A stretch of 64,000 nucleotides of DNA from NCBI RefSeq assembly GCF_018617485.1, contig NZ_JACSKH010000001.1, positions 248,001 to 312,000 of the forward strand, in the 5' to 3' direction. Each line of letters starts with the position of its first letter. Within the stretch, counting starts at the first letter, position 1. Of the stretch, positions 1-13,050 are shown in pieces. Source of the stretch: Exiguobacterium sp. s124 (GTDB lineage Bacteria; Bacillota; Bacilli; Exiguobacteriales; Exiguobacteriaceae). The position numbers were made by a program, and so were the translations under genes. Under the pieces are notes generated by a model. The model searched no databases, was not told the origin of the DNA, and worked only from the letters and a program-made list of their open reading frames with translations.

Positions 1-115
1 CAAGCCAATTAACGTTCATGGCGTCTGACCTCTGAGAAAATAGAAGTTGGCTCTACCCATCTCAACAGAGTTAGGGTACAATGCTCGAGAGAGAATGAGA
101 GAGGAGTGAAGCAAG

Positions 116-745
116 ATGGGAAAAGTACATGTTTATGACCATCCTTTGATTCAGCACAAAATGACGATTATGCGAAAAGTAGAGACGGGGACGAAGCAGT
201 TCCGTGAACTCGTCGACGAAGTTTCTTCACTTATGGCATACGAAATCACGCGCAGCCTACCCCTAACAGACGTAGAAATTGAGACACCGGTCTCTGTTTC
301 CACTCAAAAGATGATTGCCGGCAAGAAATTGGGAATCGTCCCTATTTTACGTGCAGGACTTGGTATGGTGGATGGGTTCCTCAAAATGATGCCGAACGTA
401 AAAGTCGGCCATATCGGTCTCTATCGTGATCCGGAAACACTCGAGCCACACGAATACTACTTGAAGCTCCCAACAGACGTAACGGAACGCGACTTTATCG
501 TCGTCGATCCGATGCTCGCTACGGGTGGTTCAGCCGCTGATGCCATCGCTGCTCTTAAAAAACACGGAGCGAAGTCAATTAAGTTGGCTTGTCTTTGCGC
601 AGCACCAGAAGGCGTAGAACGTGTACAAGCAGAACATCCAGATGTAGAAATTTATCTTGCAGCACTCGATGAAAAATTAAATGATCACGGTTATATCGTT
701 CCTGGACTTGGGGATGCGGGTGACCGTTTGTTTGGTACGAAGTAA
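116..745 (+). CDS. upp: Uracil phosphoribosyltransferase
   Basis: Salvage enzyme in the cytoplasm that joins uracil and PRPP to give UMP. The 209-residue protein has the usual family length. The PRPP-binding loop [12 protein letters not shown] lies at residues 129-140 and the PILRAGLGM segment around residue 79; the C-terminal uracil-binding GDAGDRLFG is present. An AGGAG ribosome site precedes the ATG. The gene ends in its own strong terminator, so it is probably a separate unit from the atp operon 0.6 kb downstream; upp next to atp is the usual Bacillales order. Confidence 0.98.
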   Translation: MGKVHVYDHPLIQHKMTIMRKVETGTKQFRELVDEVSSLMAYEITRSLPLTDVEIETPVSVSTQKMIAGKKLGIVPILRAGLGMVDGFLKMMPNVKVGHIGLYRDPETLEPHEYYLKLPTDVTERDFIVVDPMLATGGSAADAIAALKKHGAKSIKLACLCAAPEGVERVQAEHPDVEIYLAALDEKLNDHGYIVPGLGDAGDRLFGTK

Positions 746-750
746 GATTG

Positions 751-786
751 AAGCGAGAATCGTCTATGCGATTTTCGCTTTTTTTT
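751..786 (+). terminator. Intrinsic terminator after upp
   Basis: Perfect 12-bp stem (AAGCGAGAATCG / CGATTTTCGCTT) with a 6-nt loop, followed by a run of T. Confidence 0.93.
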
Positions 787-1032
787 CATGATGTATCTCG
801 AATAATATTTGTCATTTGAAGATGTCACAAAATAGACACAAAAGTGAACGGCAGAGAATCGATATGTGAGACGAATAAATGCTTTTCCTTCTTATTTAAA
901 TGGAATCGCGCAATTTTCCGTTTAGACGTGGCGTGAAAATGCGTCCAAAAAGAGCTTTGAGATTCCTCACAAAAAAATGGGCAAAATCGCTCGACATGGC
1001 AAAAACATCCTCGGTATACTGAAACAGGACGT

Positions 1033-1046
1033 TGAAAACGATTTCA
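1033..1046. promoter_or_regulatory. cre site (CcpA), full consensus match
   Basis: TGAAAACGATTTCA fits the consensus TGWAANCGNTNWCA at every position. It sits within a 16-bp perfect palindrome. Its position upstream of the atp operon suggests carbon catabolite control; binding is inferred from sequence only. Confidence 0.65.
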
Positions 1047-1083
1047 AAATGAAGTCAACGACCGTTTCGTAACTCTTTGTGAA

Positions 1084-1097
1084 CGTAAACGTTTACG
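1084..1097. promoter_or_regulatory. cre-like palindrome
   Basis: CGTAAACGTTTACG is a perfect 14-bp palindrome matching 12 of 14 cre positions. It lies 38 bp after the full cre match. Confidence 0.45.
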
Positions 1098-1267
1098 GAT
1101 TGAAATTTCCAAAACGTGGGGGTATAACTGAACTATTCTTCATCTGATTCCGTTTGTGAAATGTTATAAAGTCAACATTTTTATTTCAACGTTTCTTCAC
1201 ACTTTCTTTAAAAAGTGCATCGATCGTTTACTTTATGAAGTGCGTAAAACTATTGATACGACTTGAT

Positions 1268-1281
1268 TTAAAGCGCTTTTA
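1268..1281. promoter_or_regulatory. Third cre-like element
   Basis: TTAAAGCGCTTTTA matches 12 of 14 cre positions and has the symmetric AAAGCGCTTT core. It abuts a TATAAT sequence at 1280-1285, for which I find no well-spaced -35 box. Confidence 0.4.
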
Positions 1282-1296
1282 TAATTGTGAAATTCA

Positions 1297-1325
1297 TTGA
1301 CTTCTTATGCCATTTCTATTACTCT
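1297..1325 (+). promoter_or_regulatory. Candidate SigA promoter of the atp operon
   Basis: TTGACT at 1297-1302 and TACTCT at 1320-1325, separated by 17 bp. It is the best-spaced promoter near the first atp gene, although the -10 box is only moderate. Confidence 0.4.
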
Positions 1326-1408
1326 GAACTTGTGTGACTTTTGATGGTCACGCGAGTGTGAATCTGTGAAGAACTGAGAAGCACACCATGTGTGAAAGGG
1401 GGACCAGG

Positions 1409-1636
1409 ATGGCGAAAAAAGACAATCGTTACCTATCCTACGCCTCGCTCGCTTCACAAATTTCGACAGCACTTGCTGGACCGATCGTCATCGGTTATCT
1501 CGTCGGACAATACGGCGAAAGACGTGAATTTTGGGGCACGTTCGGTTGGAATGTGTCGATCATCCTCGGGCTCGTGCTCGGGATTACGGCGCTAGTTCTC
1601 ACCCTTCGGAGTTTATTGACAGGAGAGGACGAATGA
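1409..1636 (+). CDS. atpZ: AtpZ/ATP synthase accessory protein
   Basis: Small membrane protein of the AtpZ (ATPase gene 1) family that lies at the head of many bacterial atp operons and is linked to assembly or ion supply of the Fo sector. The 75 residues hold two hydrophobic segments, roughly 14-36 and 46-66. I chose the ATG at 1409 because AAAGGGGG lies just upstream; an ATG at 1388 would put this ribosome site inside the gene. The stop overlaps the atpI start (ATGA). Confidence 0.8.
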   Translation: MAKKDNRYLSYASLASQISTALAGPIVIGYLVGQYGERREFWGTFGWNVSIILGLVLGITALVLTLRSLLTGEDE

Positions 1637-2040
1637 ATACGATTCAAGCAGACAGAAAAGCACAGAAAGAACTGATGAAGCGTTATACGAAATGGTTTAC
1701 CGTCTGGTTTGCGATTTTGCTAGTCGGCGCATTCATCATCCCGATGTATAAAGCCGTATTTCTCGGGTTGTTCATCGGCGGGGTCGGAAGTCTCATCATT
1801 CTACATATGCAGAATCGAAGCGTCATTCGCATGTATGACGTCATCGAGCATGGACGACGACCAAAGTCGCACGGGACCGTTTCAAGAATGGCGGTCGGTG
1901 CTTTAGCAGTGATAGTCGGTCTTCTCTATGAGGATCGGGTGTCCGTCATCGCGGTGGTAACTGGTCTAATCGCCGGCCACATCATACAATTTGGCGAGTT
2001 CACACTTGCCCAGCTCAGCAGGAAAAGAGGTGAATATTAA
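1633..2040 (+). CDS. atpI: ATP synthase subunit I
   Basis: Membrane chaperone that helps build the c-ring of F-type ATP synthase and may carry magnesium. The 135-residue product has four hydrophobic segments and a charged N-terminus. The start overlaps the atpZ stop by ATGA and the stop shares a base with the atpB start, so the three genes look translationally coupled. Sequence in this family is poorly conserved, so the call rests on length, topology and position. Confidence 0.85.
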   Translation: MNTIQADRKAQKELMKRYTKWFTVWFAILLVGAFIIPMYKAVFLGLFIGGVGSLIILHMQNRSVIRMYDVIEHGRRPKSHGTVSRMAVGALAVIVGLLYEDRVSVIAVVTGLIAGHIIQFGEFTLAQLSRKRGEY

Positions 2041-2777
2041 TGGGTCATGAGTTTCCCACATATTCTCTGAACTTTGGGGACTATACGTTATACGGGAGCT
2101 GGACGAACGTCATTACAGTGCTAATAGCAGCGTTACTCGTCTTCGTGTTCGCACTCTGGGGGACAAGACGTTTGGCTATGAAGCCGACTGGCAAACAAAA
2201 CTTCATGGAATTCTTCGCGGAGTTCGTGCGTGGAATCATCGCAAGTGCGATGGACTGGAAGACAGGAGGACGCTTTATCGGATTTGGGATGACGTTGATT
2301 TTGTTCATTCTCTTCTCAAACTTGATGGGTCTACCGTTTAACGTCATTTCCGGACACTATCTGTGGTTCAACTCACCGACGGCCGATCCTTACGTAACCT
2401 TGGCGTTGTCGACACTCGTCGTTGCAATGTCGCATTACTACGGAGTGAAGCTACACGGATTCAAGCACTATTCGGCGGAATTCGTGAAACCAGTCTGGTT
2501 CTTACTTCCGATCAAATTGATCGAGGAGTTTGCAAACACATTGACGCTCGGTTTGCGTCTATACGGTAACATTTTTGCCGGTGAAATCATGATTACCATC
2601 ATCTTGGGACTCGCGATTACAGCCGAAGGAGCACTTAACCCGCTCGGCGCAATCTTTGCGGTCTTCCCAATGATTCTATGGCAAGGTTTCTCAATCTTTA
2701 TCGGGGTTATCCAATCCTACATTTTCCTGACGCTTGCAATGGTGTACATCGGGCACAAAGCTTCGGCCGAACATTGA
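2040..2777 (+). CDS. atpB: ATP synthase Fo subunit a
   Basis: Forms the proton half-channels next to the c-ring in the membrane. The 245-residue protein has the hallmark helix LTLGLRLYGNIFAGEIM, with the essential arginine at residue 173, and about five to six membrane spans. The start overlaps the atpI stop (TAATG). A 65-base gap with an AGGAGG site separates it from atpE, fitting the high output needed for subunit c. Confidence 0.98.
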   Translation: MGHEFPTYSLNFGDYTLYGSWTNVITVLIAALLVFVFALWGTRRLAMKPTGKQNFMEFFAEFVRGIIASAMDWKTGGRFIGFGMTLILFILFSNLMGLPFNVISGHYLWFNSPTADPYVTLALSTLVVAMSHYYGVKLHGFKHYSAEFVKPVWFLLPIKLIEEFANTLTLGLRLYGNIFAGEIMITIILGLAITAEGALNPLGAIFAVFPMILWQGFSIFIGVIQSYIFLTLAMVYIGHKASAEH

Positions 2778-2821
2778 TTCGGACATCTCGCCAAAGCGTT
2801 ACAAACAAATTATTTACTTAA

Positions 2822-3064
<243 letters not shown>

Positions 3065-3135
3065 TTCCGAGTTAACGAGAATAGCATGAGAGGGAGCACG
3101 TCTCCCTCACTTATTTAGTCAAGAGGAGGGTATGC

Positions 3136-3663
3136 ATGGATACGATGATGATTGCAGCTGGTGGCGGCGGCGAAGGCCTCCGCATCCTAGATATGATCTT
3201 TACAATTTTCACATTCCTCGTACTCTTGGCCCTGTTGAAGAAATTTGCTTGGGGACCACTCCTTGGAATGATGAGACAGCGTGAAGAGTATGTAGCGAAC
3301 GAGATTGAACTCGCTGAAAAGAGCCGCAAAGATGCGGAAAACTATGTCGTCGAACAACGTGATGCACTCAGTGCGGCACGTACAGAGTCGAAAGAAATGC
3401 TCGACGCAAGCCGTCGACAAGCAGAAGCAGAACAAGCACGCTTGGTGGAGCAGGCGCGTTTGGAAGCTGAACAAATTAAAATCGAGGCAGAGAAGGCGAT
3501 TGAGCGTGAGCGCGAGCTTGCGAAACAATCACTTCAAACCGAAGTCGTCACACAGGCGCTTTCGGCAGCACGCCACGTCCTTCAATCAGACCTTAAAGGC
3601 GATGAAGCGAAACAACGTGCCCTCGTCACAGACTTCCTGTCTAAAGCGAAAGGTGCGAACTGA
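3136..3663 (+). CDS. atpF: ATP synthase Fo subunit b
   Basis: Peripheral stalk subunit of 175 residues that links the membrane sector to F1. One membrane span lies near residues 18-36, followed by a long charged coiled coil rich in Glu, Ala, Arg and Lys. An AGAGGAGGG site precedes the ATG. The stop overlaps the atpH start by one base. Confidence 0.97.
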   Translation: MDTMMIAAGGGGEGLRILDMIFTIFTFLVLLALLKKFAWGPLLGMMRQREEYVANEIELAEKSRKDAENYVVEQRDALSAARTESKEMLDASRRQAEAEQARLVEQARLEAEQIKIEAEKAIERERELAKQSLQTEVVTQALSAARHVLQSDLKGDEAKQRALVTDFLSKAKGAN

Positions 3664-4196
3664 TGAACGCATCACTAGCAAAACGCTATGCCAAAGCGCT
3701 CTTCGACTTAGCACGGGAACAAGGCACGCTCGACCAAGTCGAAGCGGAAGTGCGTCTGCTCGATGAAGTGCTCCACGCGACTCCTGAACTCATGGATCTC
3801 TTAACGAACCCTGCAGTCAGTGACAGCGAGCTTGCACAGCTTTTAAAAGACAGCTTTGGTGATATGACGGCGATTGTCGTGAACACACTTCTCGTCATGG
3901 TCGAAAACGACCGTGCGGCAGAGGTTCGCGCTTTGCCACGATACGTCCGCGACTACATCAACGACTACCGTGGGATTGCAGAGGGTATTGTCACAAGCGC
4001 CTACCCGTTGTCGGCAACAGACTTGAAAGACGTCGAACTCGTCTTCGGACAGAAGCTCGGGAAGACGCTCCAATTGAAGAACGTCGTCGATGAAGAAGTC
4101 ATCGGTGGACTCCGTGTCCAAGTCGGATACACGACGTACGATGATACGATCGAAACGAAATTGACACGCCTCGAGCGTGAATTGTTGAATGCGTAA
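3663..4196 (+). CDS. atpH: ATP synthase F1 subunit delta
   Basis: Caps the F1 head and binds the b-dimer to complete the stator. The 177 residues show the family N-terminal pattern LAKRYAKALFDLA and the C-terminal EEVIGGLRVQVG. Length and place between atpF and atpA are normal. Confidence 0.97.
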   Translation: MNASLAKRYAKALFDLAREQGTLDQVEAEVRLLDEVLHATPELMDLLTNPAVSDSELAQLLKDSFGDMTAIVVNTLLVMVENDRAAEVRALPRYVRDYINDYRGIAEGIVTSAYPLSATDLKDVELVFGQKLGKTLQLKNVVDEEVIGGLRVQVGYTTYDDTIETKLTRLERELLNA

Positions 4197-5723
<1,527 letters not shown>

Positions 5724-5753
5724 TCCGGTGACGAGCGTCTATTAAGGTGGTGA

Positions 5754-6617
<864 letters not shown>

Positions 6618-6639
6618 GCGCACGCTCTCTAGATTGTAG

Positions 6640-8070
<1,431 letters not shown>

Positions 8071-8098
8071 GACCTACGCGGAAGGGGGAAACTAGACG

Positions 8099-8509
8099 AT
8101 GAATACTGTTCACGTCAACGTCGTCACCCCGGATGGTGCAGCCTTTGAAGGGGACGCACGAATGGTCATCGCCAAATCGGTCACTGGTGAGCTCGGTATC
8201 TTACCGAAGCACATCCCGATGGTGACACCACTCGACGTCTCAGTTCTCAAACTGCGCCACGAAGATGGTGGACGCACGCTGATCGCAATCAGCGGCGGTT
8301 TCATGGAAGTTCGTCCCGATACGGTGACGATCTTAGCTGAAACAGCCGAAATGGCGGATAAGATCGACTATGACCGCGCTTCTGCGGCGAAAGTTCGGGC
8401 CGAGCGCCGTCTCCAAGACACGAAGCTCTCAGAACTCGAATTCCGTCGTGCGGAACTTGCGCTCAAAAAAGCGATCAACCGCTTGAGCATTCGCGATATG
8501 AAAGAATAA
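8099..8509 (+). CDS. atpC: ATP synthase F1 subunit epsilon
   Basis: Regulatory rotor subunit of 136 residues, with an N-terminal beta-sandwich ([15 protein letters not shown]) and two C-terminal helices that can inhibit ATP hydrolysis. It is the last gene of the operon and is followed directly by a terminator. Confidence 0.97.
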   Translation: MNTVHVNVVTPDGAAFEGDARMVIAKSVTGELGILPKHIPMVTPLDVSVLKLRHEDGGRTLIAISGGFMEVRPDTVTILAETAEMADKIDYDRASAAKVRAERRLQDTKLSELEFRRAELALKKAINRLSIRDMKE

Positions 8510-8514
8510 CAATG

Positions 8515-8544
8515 ACTCTCACACGAAAGTGTGGGAGTTTTTTT
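8515..8544 (+). terminator. Terminator of the atp operon
   Basis: ACTCTCACAC / GTGTGGGAGT stem with a GAAA tetraloop, then seven T. Confidence 0.93.
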
Positions 8545-8597
8545 GTGTTTGATGGACAAGATAGGTCTTTCGTCACAAACCTAAATCATGGAAATAG

Positions 8598-8625
8598 TAA
8601 AAAATATAGAGAGGATGACCGATAA
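8598..8625 (+). promoter_or_regulatory. Possible SigD (flagellar sigma) promoter
   Basis: TAAA at 8598-8601 and ACCGATAA at 8618-8625 resemble TAAA-N15-GCCGATAT, but the spacer is 16 bases and two -10 positions differ. It lies 36 bases before the EAL-HDOD gene. Confidence 0.35.
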
Positions 8626-8660
8626 TAAAAGTGGGAATGGATCGTAAAGGAGAGTAGGGA

Positions 8661-9851
8661 ATGAAAGTTTACGTTGCGCGACAACCGATTTTTGACCAAC
8701 AATTACGCGTTTGCGGCTACGAACTGTTGTATCGCCGCAGCGAAAATAACGTGTTCGAGAATGTCGATGATTCGTTAGCAACGGCTGACGTGATTCATAA
8801 CGCTTATCTCGTCTTTAATTTTCGGGAATTAACAGAAGGGACGAGGGCATTCATCAATTTTCCACAGACGTTGATTGAAGGGGAAGTGCCATCGTTATTG
8901 CCTCGTCAATCACTCGTCGTGGAAGTGCTCGAGCACGTTGAACCGACCGAAAAAGTGTTAGAGTCTCTTCGTTCGCTCAGACGCCAAGGGTACACGATTG
9001 CACTCGATGATTTCGTGTTTGAAGAGAAGTATCGTCCATTAATCGGCTTGGCCGACATCATTAAAATCGATTATCAAGCCACACCGGTGGAGCAACAGCA
9101 GAAGCTAATCGATGCACTCGGTCACCGCGTCGAGTTTTTAGCGGAAAAAATTGAGACGCCTGCAGAGTATGAGATTGCGAAACGATTAGGATATAAGATG
9201 TTCCAAGGTTATTTTTTCAGCCGACCGATTGTCATACATGGAGCAGAGGTGCATCCGCTGCGCCACACGCTTATCGAGGTGTTGAAAGAACTAGATCGTC
9301 CAGAACCGAGTTTTCGTCGCATCTCAGCCCAAATCGAACGTAGTGTAGATTTATCCTATAAGATGCTTCGGTCGGTCAATACGGTGTATCAGAAAGGACG
9401 TCGAACGATTCAATCGATTGAGCAAGCTGTCGCACGAATCGGGCTCGATGAATTGAAGCGATGGTCTTATTTGATGTTACTTCGCGAGATGCAGACGTCC
9501 GAATCAAAGGAATTGATCAAACAGAGTGTCATTCGAGGAAAAATGATGGAATTGATTGCAGAGGATACGAGCAGTGATGTCTCTCCGTTTGATGCCTTCA
9601 TCACGGGCATTTTCTCATCGCTCGACGTCATTCTCGATGAAGCGATGCAAACGTTGATCGCAGAGCTTCCTGTAGCGCCTCCTGTGAAGTCTGCGTTACT
9701 CGGAGAACCTAATGGGTTGCGGATGTTACTCGAGGATGTCATCGCCTATGAGCGGTTGACAATCCCTATTCATAACACAGATTCAGATTGGGCTCAATAC
9801 TATGTCGAAGCGATTCGATGGTCACGTAGCCTTGACGAATCGAGTGAATAA
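8661..9851 (+). CDS. EAL-HDOD signalling protein (YuxH-like)
   Basis: Cytoplasmic signalling protein of 396 residues that joins an EAL-type domain (about 1-190, starting YVARQPIFDQ) to an HDOD domain (about 200-390). In this family the EAL part normally lacks a full active site. The first EAL motif here reads YELLYR and I cannot trace a full metal-binding set, so phosphodiesterase activity is doubtful and a scaffold or c-di-GMP sensing role is more likely. The gene stands alone between two terminators. The possible SigD promoter would tie it to motility. Confidence 0.85.
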   Translation: MKVYVARQPIFDQQLRVCGYELLYRRSENNVFENVDDSLATADVIHNAYLVFNFRELTEGTRAFINFPQTLIEGEVPSLLPRQSLVVEVLEHVEPTEKVLESLRSLRRQGYTIALDDFVFEEKYRPLIGLADIIKIDYQATPVEQQQKLIDALGHRVEFLAEKIETPAEYEIAKRLGYKMFQGYFFSRPIVIHGAEVHPLRHTLIEVLKELDRPEPSFRRISAQIERSVDLSYKMLRSVNTVYQKGRRTIQSIEQAVARIGLDELKRWSYLMLLREMQTSESKELIKQSVIRGKMMELIAEDTSSDVSPFDAFITGIFSSLDVILDEAMQTLIAELPVAPPVKSALLGEPNGLRMLLEDVIAYERLTIPIHNTDSDWAQYYVEAIRWSRSLDESSE

Positions 9852-9866
9852 TGTTTGAAATATGTG

Positions 9867-9916
9867 AGGGGCGTCAATTACTGTAGTAAGACCTTACTGC
9901 GGATGACGTCCCTTTT
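9867..9916 (+). terminator. Terminator-like hairpin after the EAL-HDOD gene
   Basis: AGGGGCGTCA pairs with TGACGTCCCT around a long loop that can itself pair partly; the T-run is short. Confidence 0.65.
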
Positions 9917-10051
9917 GGTGTGTTTGTGGAGAAAGTGAGTTGGTCGAATGGTCTAAACCGCTCGAAGCTTGAGACACTGTGTCTTTTTTTCTCTAACATG
10001 ACATGATATGATTGAAAATGGTACGAATTTTAGAAAAGAGGGGAATCGTCG

Positions 10052-10270
10052 ATGGTGAATACCGTACTTTCGCTAGCGATTTATGTCATAGCGATTTACG
10101 TCGCTTGGTGGGCACTCTTACCCGTCAAATGGGACAAGTTGCTCAATCAGGTGAGGAGCCCGCAAGCAGCTGTCTTGCGCGTTCTCGTAGCGGTCGTCTT
10201 CGGTTCGTTGATTGCTCAGTTCTTTTTGGAGTATATCCGATTGGCACAAGAGCTCGCACCGATACAGTAG
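10052..10270 (+). CDS. ywzB: DUF1146 family membrane protein (YwzB-like)
   Basis: Small membrane protein of 72 residues with two hydrophobic segments (about 5-25 and 42-62) separated by a charged loop. The pattern WWALLPVKWDKLL and the place between atpC and murA match YwzB of Bacillus. The function of the family is unknown. A GAGGGGAATCGTCG stretch gives the ribosome site. Confidence 0.8.
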   Translation: MVNTVLSLAIYVIAIYVAWWALLPVKWDKLLNQVRSPQAAVLRVLVAVVFGSLIAQFFLEYIRLAQELAPIQ

Positions 10271-10513
10271 CCACAGAATATTTAATAAACTGTAATCCTG
10301 CTGTAACGACTCCTATATGTTTATCATGTAGGATAAATTCGTCTGACATGATGTTTTTTCATTCCGTTCGCATTTATTTATTACGTTTTTTATTTATGAA
10401 TGAAAAACTCATCACGTTTTGAAAACCATTCTAATAATCGACATCATCACATCCGAGATTGGATATCGACGCACTATATAAAAAAACAATGAAGTTGGAG
10501 GACAAAGAGAGAT

Positions 10514-11815
10514 ATGAAGGATTTGATTGTAGTCCGTGGAGGACGTAAACTGTCAGGTACTGTGCGCGTTGAGGGAGCAAAGAACGCTGTACTCAAAACA
10601 TTGGTTGCCACTCTGTTAGCTAGCGAAGGAAAGTCAATTTTACAAAACGTACCACGTCTTGCTGACGTGTACACGATTAATAAAGTACTTCGTCACCTCG
10701 GTGCAGAGGTGTCATTCAATGAAGAGAATAATGAAGTAACTGTCGATGCGTCGGGCGACATCAAAGATGAAGCACCGCTTGAGTACGTTCGTAAGATGCG
10801 TGCTTCAATCCTCGTCATGGGACCTCTTTTGGCTCGCCTCGGTCATGCGCGTGTCGCAATGCCGGGCGGATGTTCAATTGGCTCACGTCCAATTGACCTC
10901 CACTTAAAAGGATTCGAAGCGATGGGTGCGAAGACGGTCATCGGAAACGGATTCGTAGAAGCTTCTGTAGAAGGTCGTCTCCAAGGCGCAAAAATCTACT
11001 TGGACTTCCCATCAGTTGGTGCGACGGAGAACATCATGATGGCAGCTGTGCTTGCTGAAGGCACAACAATCATCGAGAACGTCGCGAAAGAGCCAGAAAT
11101 CGTAGACCTTGCAAACTTCTTGAACGGAATGGGCGCACACGTACGTGGCGCAGGAACAGAAACGATTCGCATCGAAGGCGTGGAAACACTCCGTGGTGCA
11201 GAACATTCCATCATTCCTGACCGTATCGAAGCGGGAACATTCCTCGTCGCGGGTGCAATCACAGGAAGTGACATCGAAGTCATCGGTGCAGAGCGTGAAC
11301 ACCTTCGTCCACTCATTTCAAAAATGGAAGAGATGGGCGTACACTTCGAAGATACAGCGGAAGGCATGCGTGTCTCAGCGCCGGATCAGTTGAAGCCGGT
11401 TGATGTGAAGACGATGCCACACCCAGGATTCCCGACAGACATGCAGTCACAAATGATGGCTCTCGTCTTGAAAGCAGGCGGCACATCGGTCATCACGGAA
11501 ACTGTGTTTGAGAATCGCTTCATGCACGTGGAAGAATTCCGCCGCATGAACGCAGATATTAAGATTGAAGGTCGTTCAGCAATCGTCAAAGGTGGCGTTC
11601 GCCTTCAAGGAGCGGAGGTCGTCGCAACTGACCTTCGTGCCGGAGCAGCACTTATTCTAGCGGGTCTCATCGCTGATGAAGAGACACGCGTTGGAGATTT
11701 ATATCATATCGACCGTGGATACGTAGACTTCCACAAAAAACTTCAAGCACTCGGTGCAGATATCGAGCGCATTCAAGGAACTGTTGAAGTTACGAGTGAA
11801 ATGGTTCAGAACTAA
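10514..11815 (+). CDS. murA: UDP-N-acetylglucosamine 1-carboxyvinyltransferase
   Basis: First committed enzyme of peptidoglycan precursor synthesis; moves enolpyruvate from PEP to UDP-GlcNAc. The 433-residue protein has the catalytic cysteine C120 in [15 protein letters not shown], the residue that fosfomycin alkylates, so sensitivity is expected. The N-terminal GAKNAVLK is intact. A good GGAGGA site precedes it. Position before mbl matches murAA of B. subtilis, though without the sporulation genes found there. Confidence 0.98.
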   Translation: MKDLIVVRGGRKLSGTVRVEGAKNAVLKTLVATLLASEGKSILQNVPRLADVYTINKVLRHLGAEVSFNEENNEVTVDASGDIKDEAPLEYVRKMRASILVMGPLLARLGHARVAMPGGCSIGSRPIDLHLKGFEAMGAKTVIGNGFVEASVEGRLQGAKIYLDFPSVGATENIMMAAVLAEGTTIIENVAKEPEIVDLANFLNGMGAHVRGAGTETIRIEGVETLRGAEHSIIPDRIEAGTFLVAGAITGSDIEVIGAEREHLRPLISKMEEMGVHFEDTAEGMRVSAPDQLKPVDVKTMPHPGFPTDMQSQMMALVLKAGGTSVITETVFENRFMHVEEFRRMNADIKIEGRSAIVKGGVRLQGAEVVATDLRAGAALILAGLIADEETRVGDLYHIDRGYVDFHKKLQALGADIERIQGTVEVTSEMVQN

Positions 11816-11896
11816 GAAACGAGCACGAATTAGAGAGCGAGGAGAGACTCTTCTCGCTCTTTTCAATGAAGAAATGAACGGAGGAACCTATACATC

Positions 11897-12883
11897 ATGT
11901 TTTCAAAAGATATCGGGATTGATTTAGGGACAGCAAACGTTGTCATTCACGTAAAAGGGAAAGGAATCGTCTTAGACGAGCCTTCAGTCGTTGCGATGAA
12001 ACGCTCTACAGGGAAAGTGCTAGCAGTCGGTTCAGAAGCGTATGAGATGGTTGGTCGTACACCTGGTGATATCGTGGCGATCCGTCCTCTTCGTGATGGA
12101 GTCATCGCCGATTTCGCCACCACAGAAGAAATGCTCCGTCACTTCATCGAGAAAATTCAAGTCCGTGGGTTCTTCGGAGGCATTCGCATGTTGATTTGTA
12201 CACCTGCGAACGTGACACCGGTCGAAGCGAAAGCAATTCGTGAGGCTGCTGAAAAAGCAGGTGCGAAAGAAGTCTTCCTCGCCGTAGAACCAAAAGCTGC
12301 AGCTGTTGGTTCGGGCATGGACATTTGGAAGCCGGTCGGTCACATGATCATCGATATCGGTGGTGGGACGACCGACGTCGCCATTTTATCAATGGGAGAC
12401 ATCGTCTGCGGTGAAACCATCAAGATTGCAGGGGATCGCTTCGATACGGACATCCTTCGTGCTATCAAAGAGAAGCACAAGCTCATCATCGGTGAACGTA
12501 CGGCTGAACAAATCAAGAAAGAGATTGCGACGGTCTTCCCAGGTGGACGTAACGAATCGATGGATATTCGCGGACGTGACATGGTACGTGGATTGCCACG
12601 TACGGTGACAATCACGTCAGAAGAACTTCGTGAAGCGATGGCCGAGTCAGCGAACGAAATCGTGGAAGCGACGAAACGTGTCCTTGAACAGACACCACCG
12701 GAGCTTGCGGCTGACATTATCGACCGTGGCATCATCATGACAGGTGGGGGATCACTCCTTCACGGCCTCGACCAACTCGTCGCCGAGCGTGTCATGCTTC
12801 CAGTCATGATGGCTGAAGAGCCGACGCTCAGTGTCGCGCACGGGACAGGAATCATGCTCGAGAACTTAGATCGATTGAAATAA
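11897..12883 (+). CDS. mbl: MreB-like actin homologue (Mbl)
   Basis: Cytoskeletal ATPase that guides lateral cell-wall synthesis in rods. The 328-residue protein starts DIGIDLGTANVVIHVKGKG, closer to Mbl than to MreB by eye, and keeps the phosphate-2 motif IDIGGGTTDVAI and the adenosine motif MTGGGSLLHGL. Followed by a terminator. In B. subtilis mbl is followed by flhO-flhP; here about 5.7 kb with four other genes lies between. Confidence 0.93.
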   Translation: MFSKDIGIDLGTANVVIHVKGKGIVLDEPSVVAMKRSTGKVLAVGSEAYEMVGRTPGDIVAIRPLRDGVIADFATTEEMLRHFIEKIQVRGFFGGIRMLICTPANVTPVEAKAIREAAEKAGAKEVFLAVEPKAAAVGSGMDIWKPVGHMIIDIGGGTTDVAILSMGDIVCGETIKIAGDRFDTDILRAIKEKHKLIIGERTAEQIKKEIATVFPGGRNESMDIRGRDMVRGLPRTVTITSEELREAMAESANEIVEATKRVLEQTPPELAADIIDRGIIMTGGGSLLHGLDQLVAERVMLPVMMAEEPTLSVAHGTGIMLENLDRLK

Positions 12884-12887
12884 ACAA

Positions 12888-12917
12888 ACAGGCGACCGTG
12901 CGCGGGCGCCTGTTTTT
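12888..12917 (+). terminator. Terminator after mbl
   Basis: ACAGGCG / CGCCTGT stem with a GC-rich loop, then five T. Confidence 0.85.
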
Positions 12918-12993
12918 GTATGGACAGAAGTTCACTGCCAATCATTGGATATATAGGTATATAATGAAATCAACGATAATGGAGAGGGGAATC

Positions 12994-13014
12994 ATGATGG
13001 CACCGATAAACTAA
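12994..13014 (+). other. Six-codon upstream mini-ORF (possible leader peptide)
   Basis: ATG ATG GCA CCG ATA AAC TAA encodes MMAPIN. GGAGAGGGGA lies 3 bases before it, a ribosome site as good as that of the SDR gene 37 bases further on. A TATAAT at 12960-12965 lies upstream. Could be a short leader peptide or chance. Confidence 0.35.
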
Positions 13015-13050
13015 CGAACGAAACAGAAAACATTAGAATCGGAGGACATC

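Larger units (their letters stand above)
787..1408. other. Long intergenic region before the atp operon
   Basis: About 620 bases without a convincing gene. Short reading frames here lack ribosome sites. The stretch is AT-rich and holds three CcpA-type palindromes (listed separately) and a plausible SigA promoter close to atpZ. It probably serves as the control region and long leader of the atp operon. Confidence 0.7.

Noticed and set aside
1531-1632. Earlier in-frame start for atpI
   Set aside because: The added residues lie within atpZ; the ATGA overlap at 1633 and family N-terminus fix the start.
3305-3766. 153-codon frame overlapping atpF and atpH
   Set aside because: It is in another frame over two well-conserved genes, lacks a ribosome site and has unlikely composition.
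10012-10422. 136-codon frame over the DUF1146 gene
   Set aside because: Overlaps a recognisable family in another frame and shows no domain of its own.
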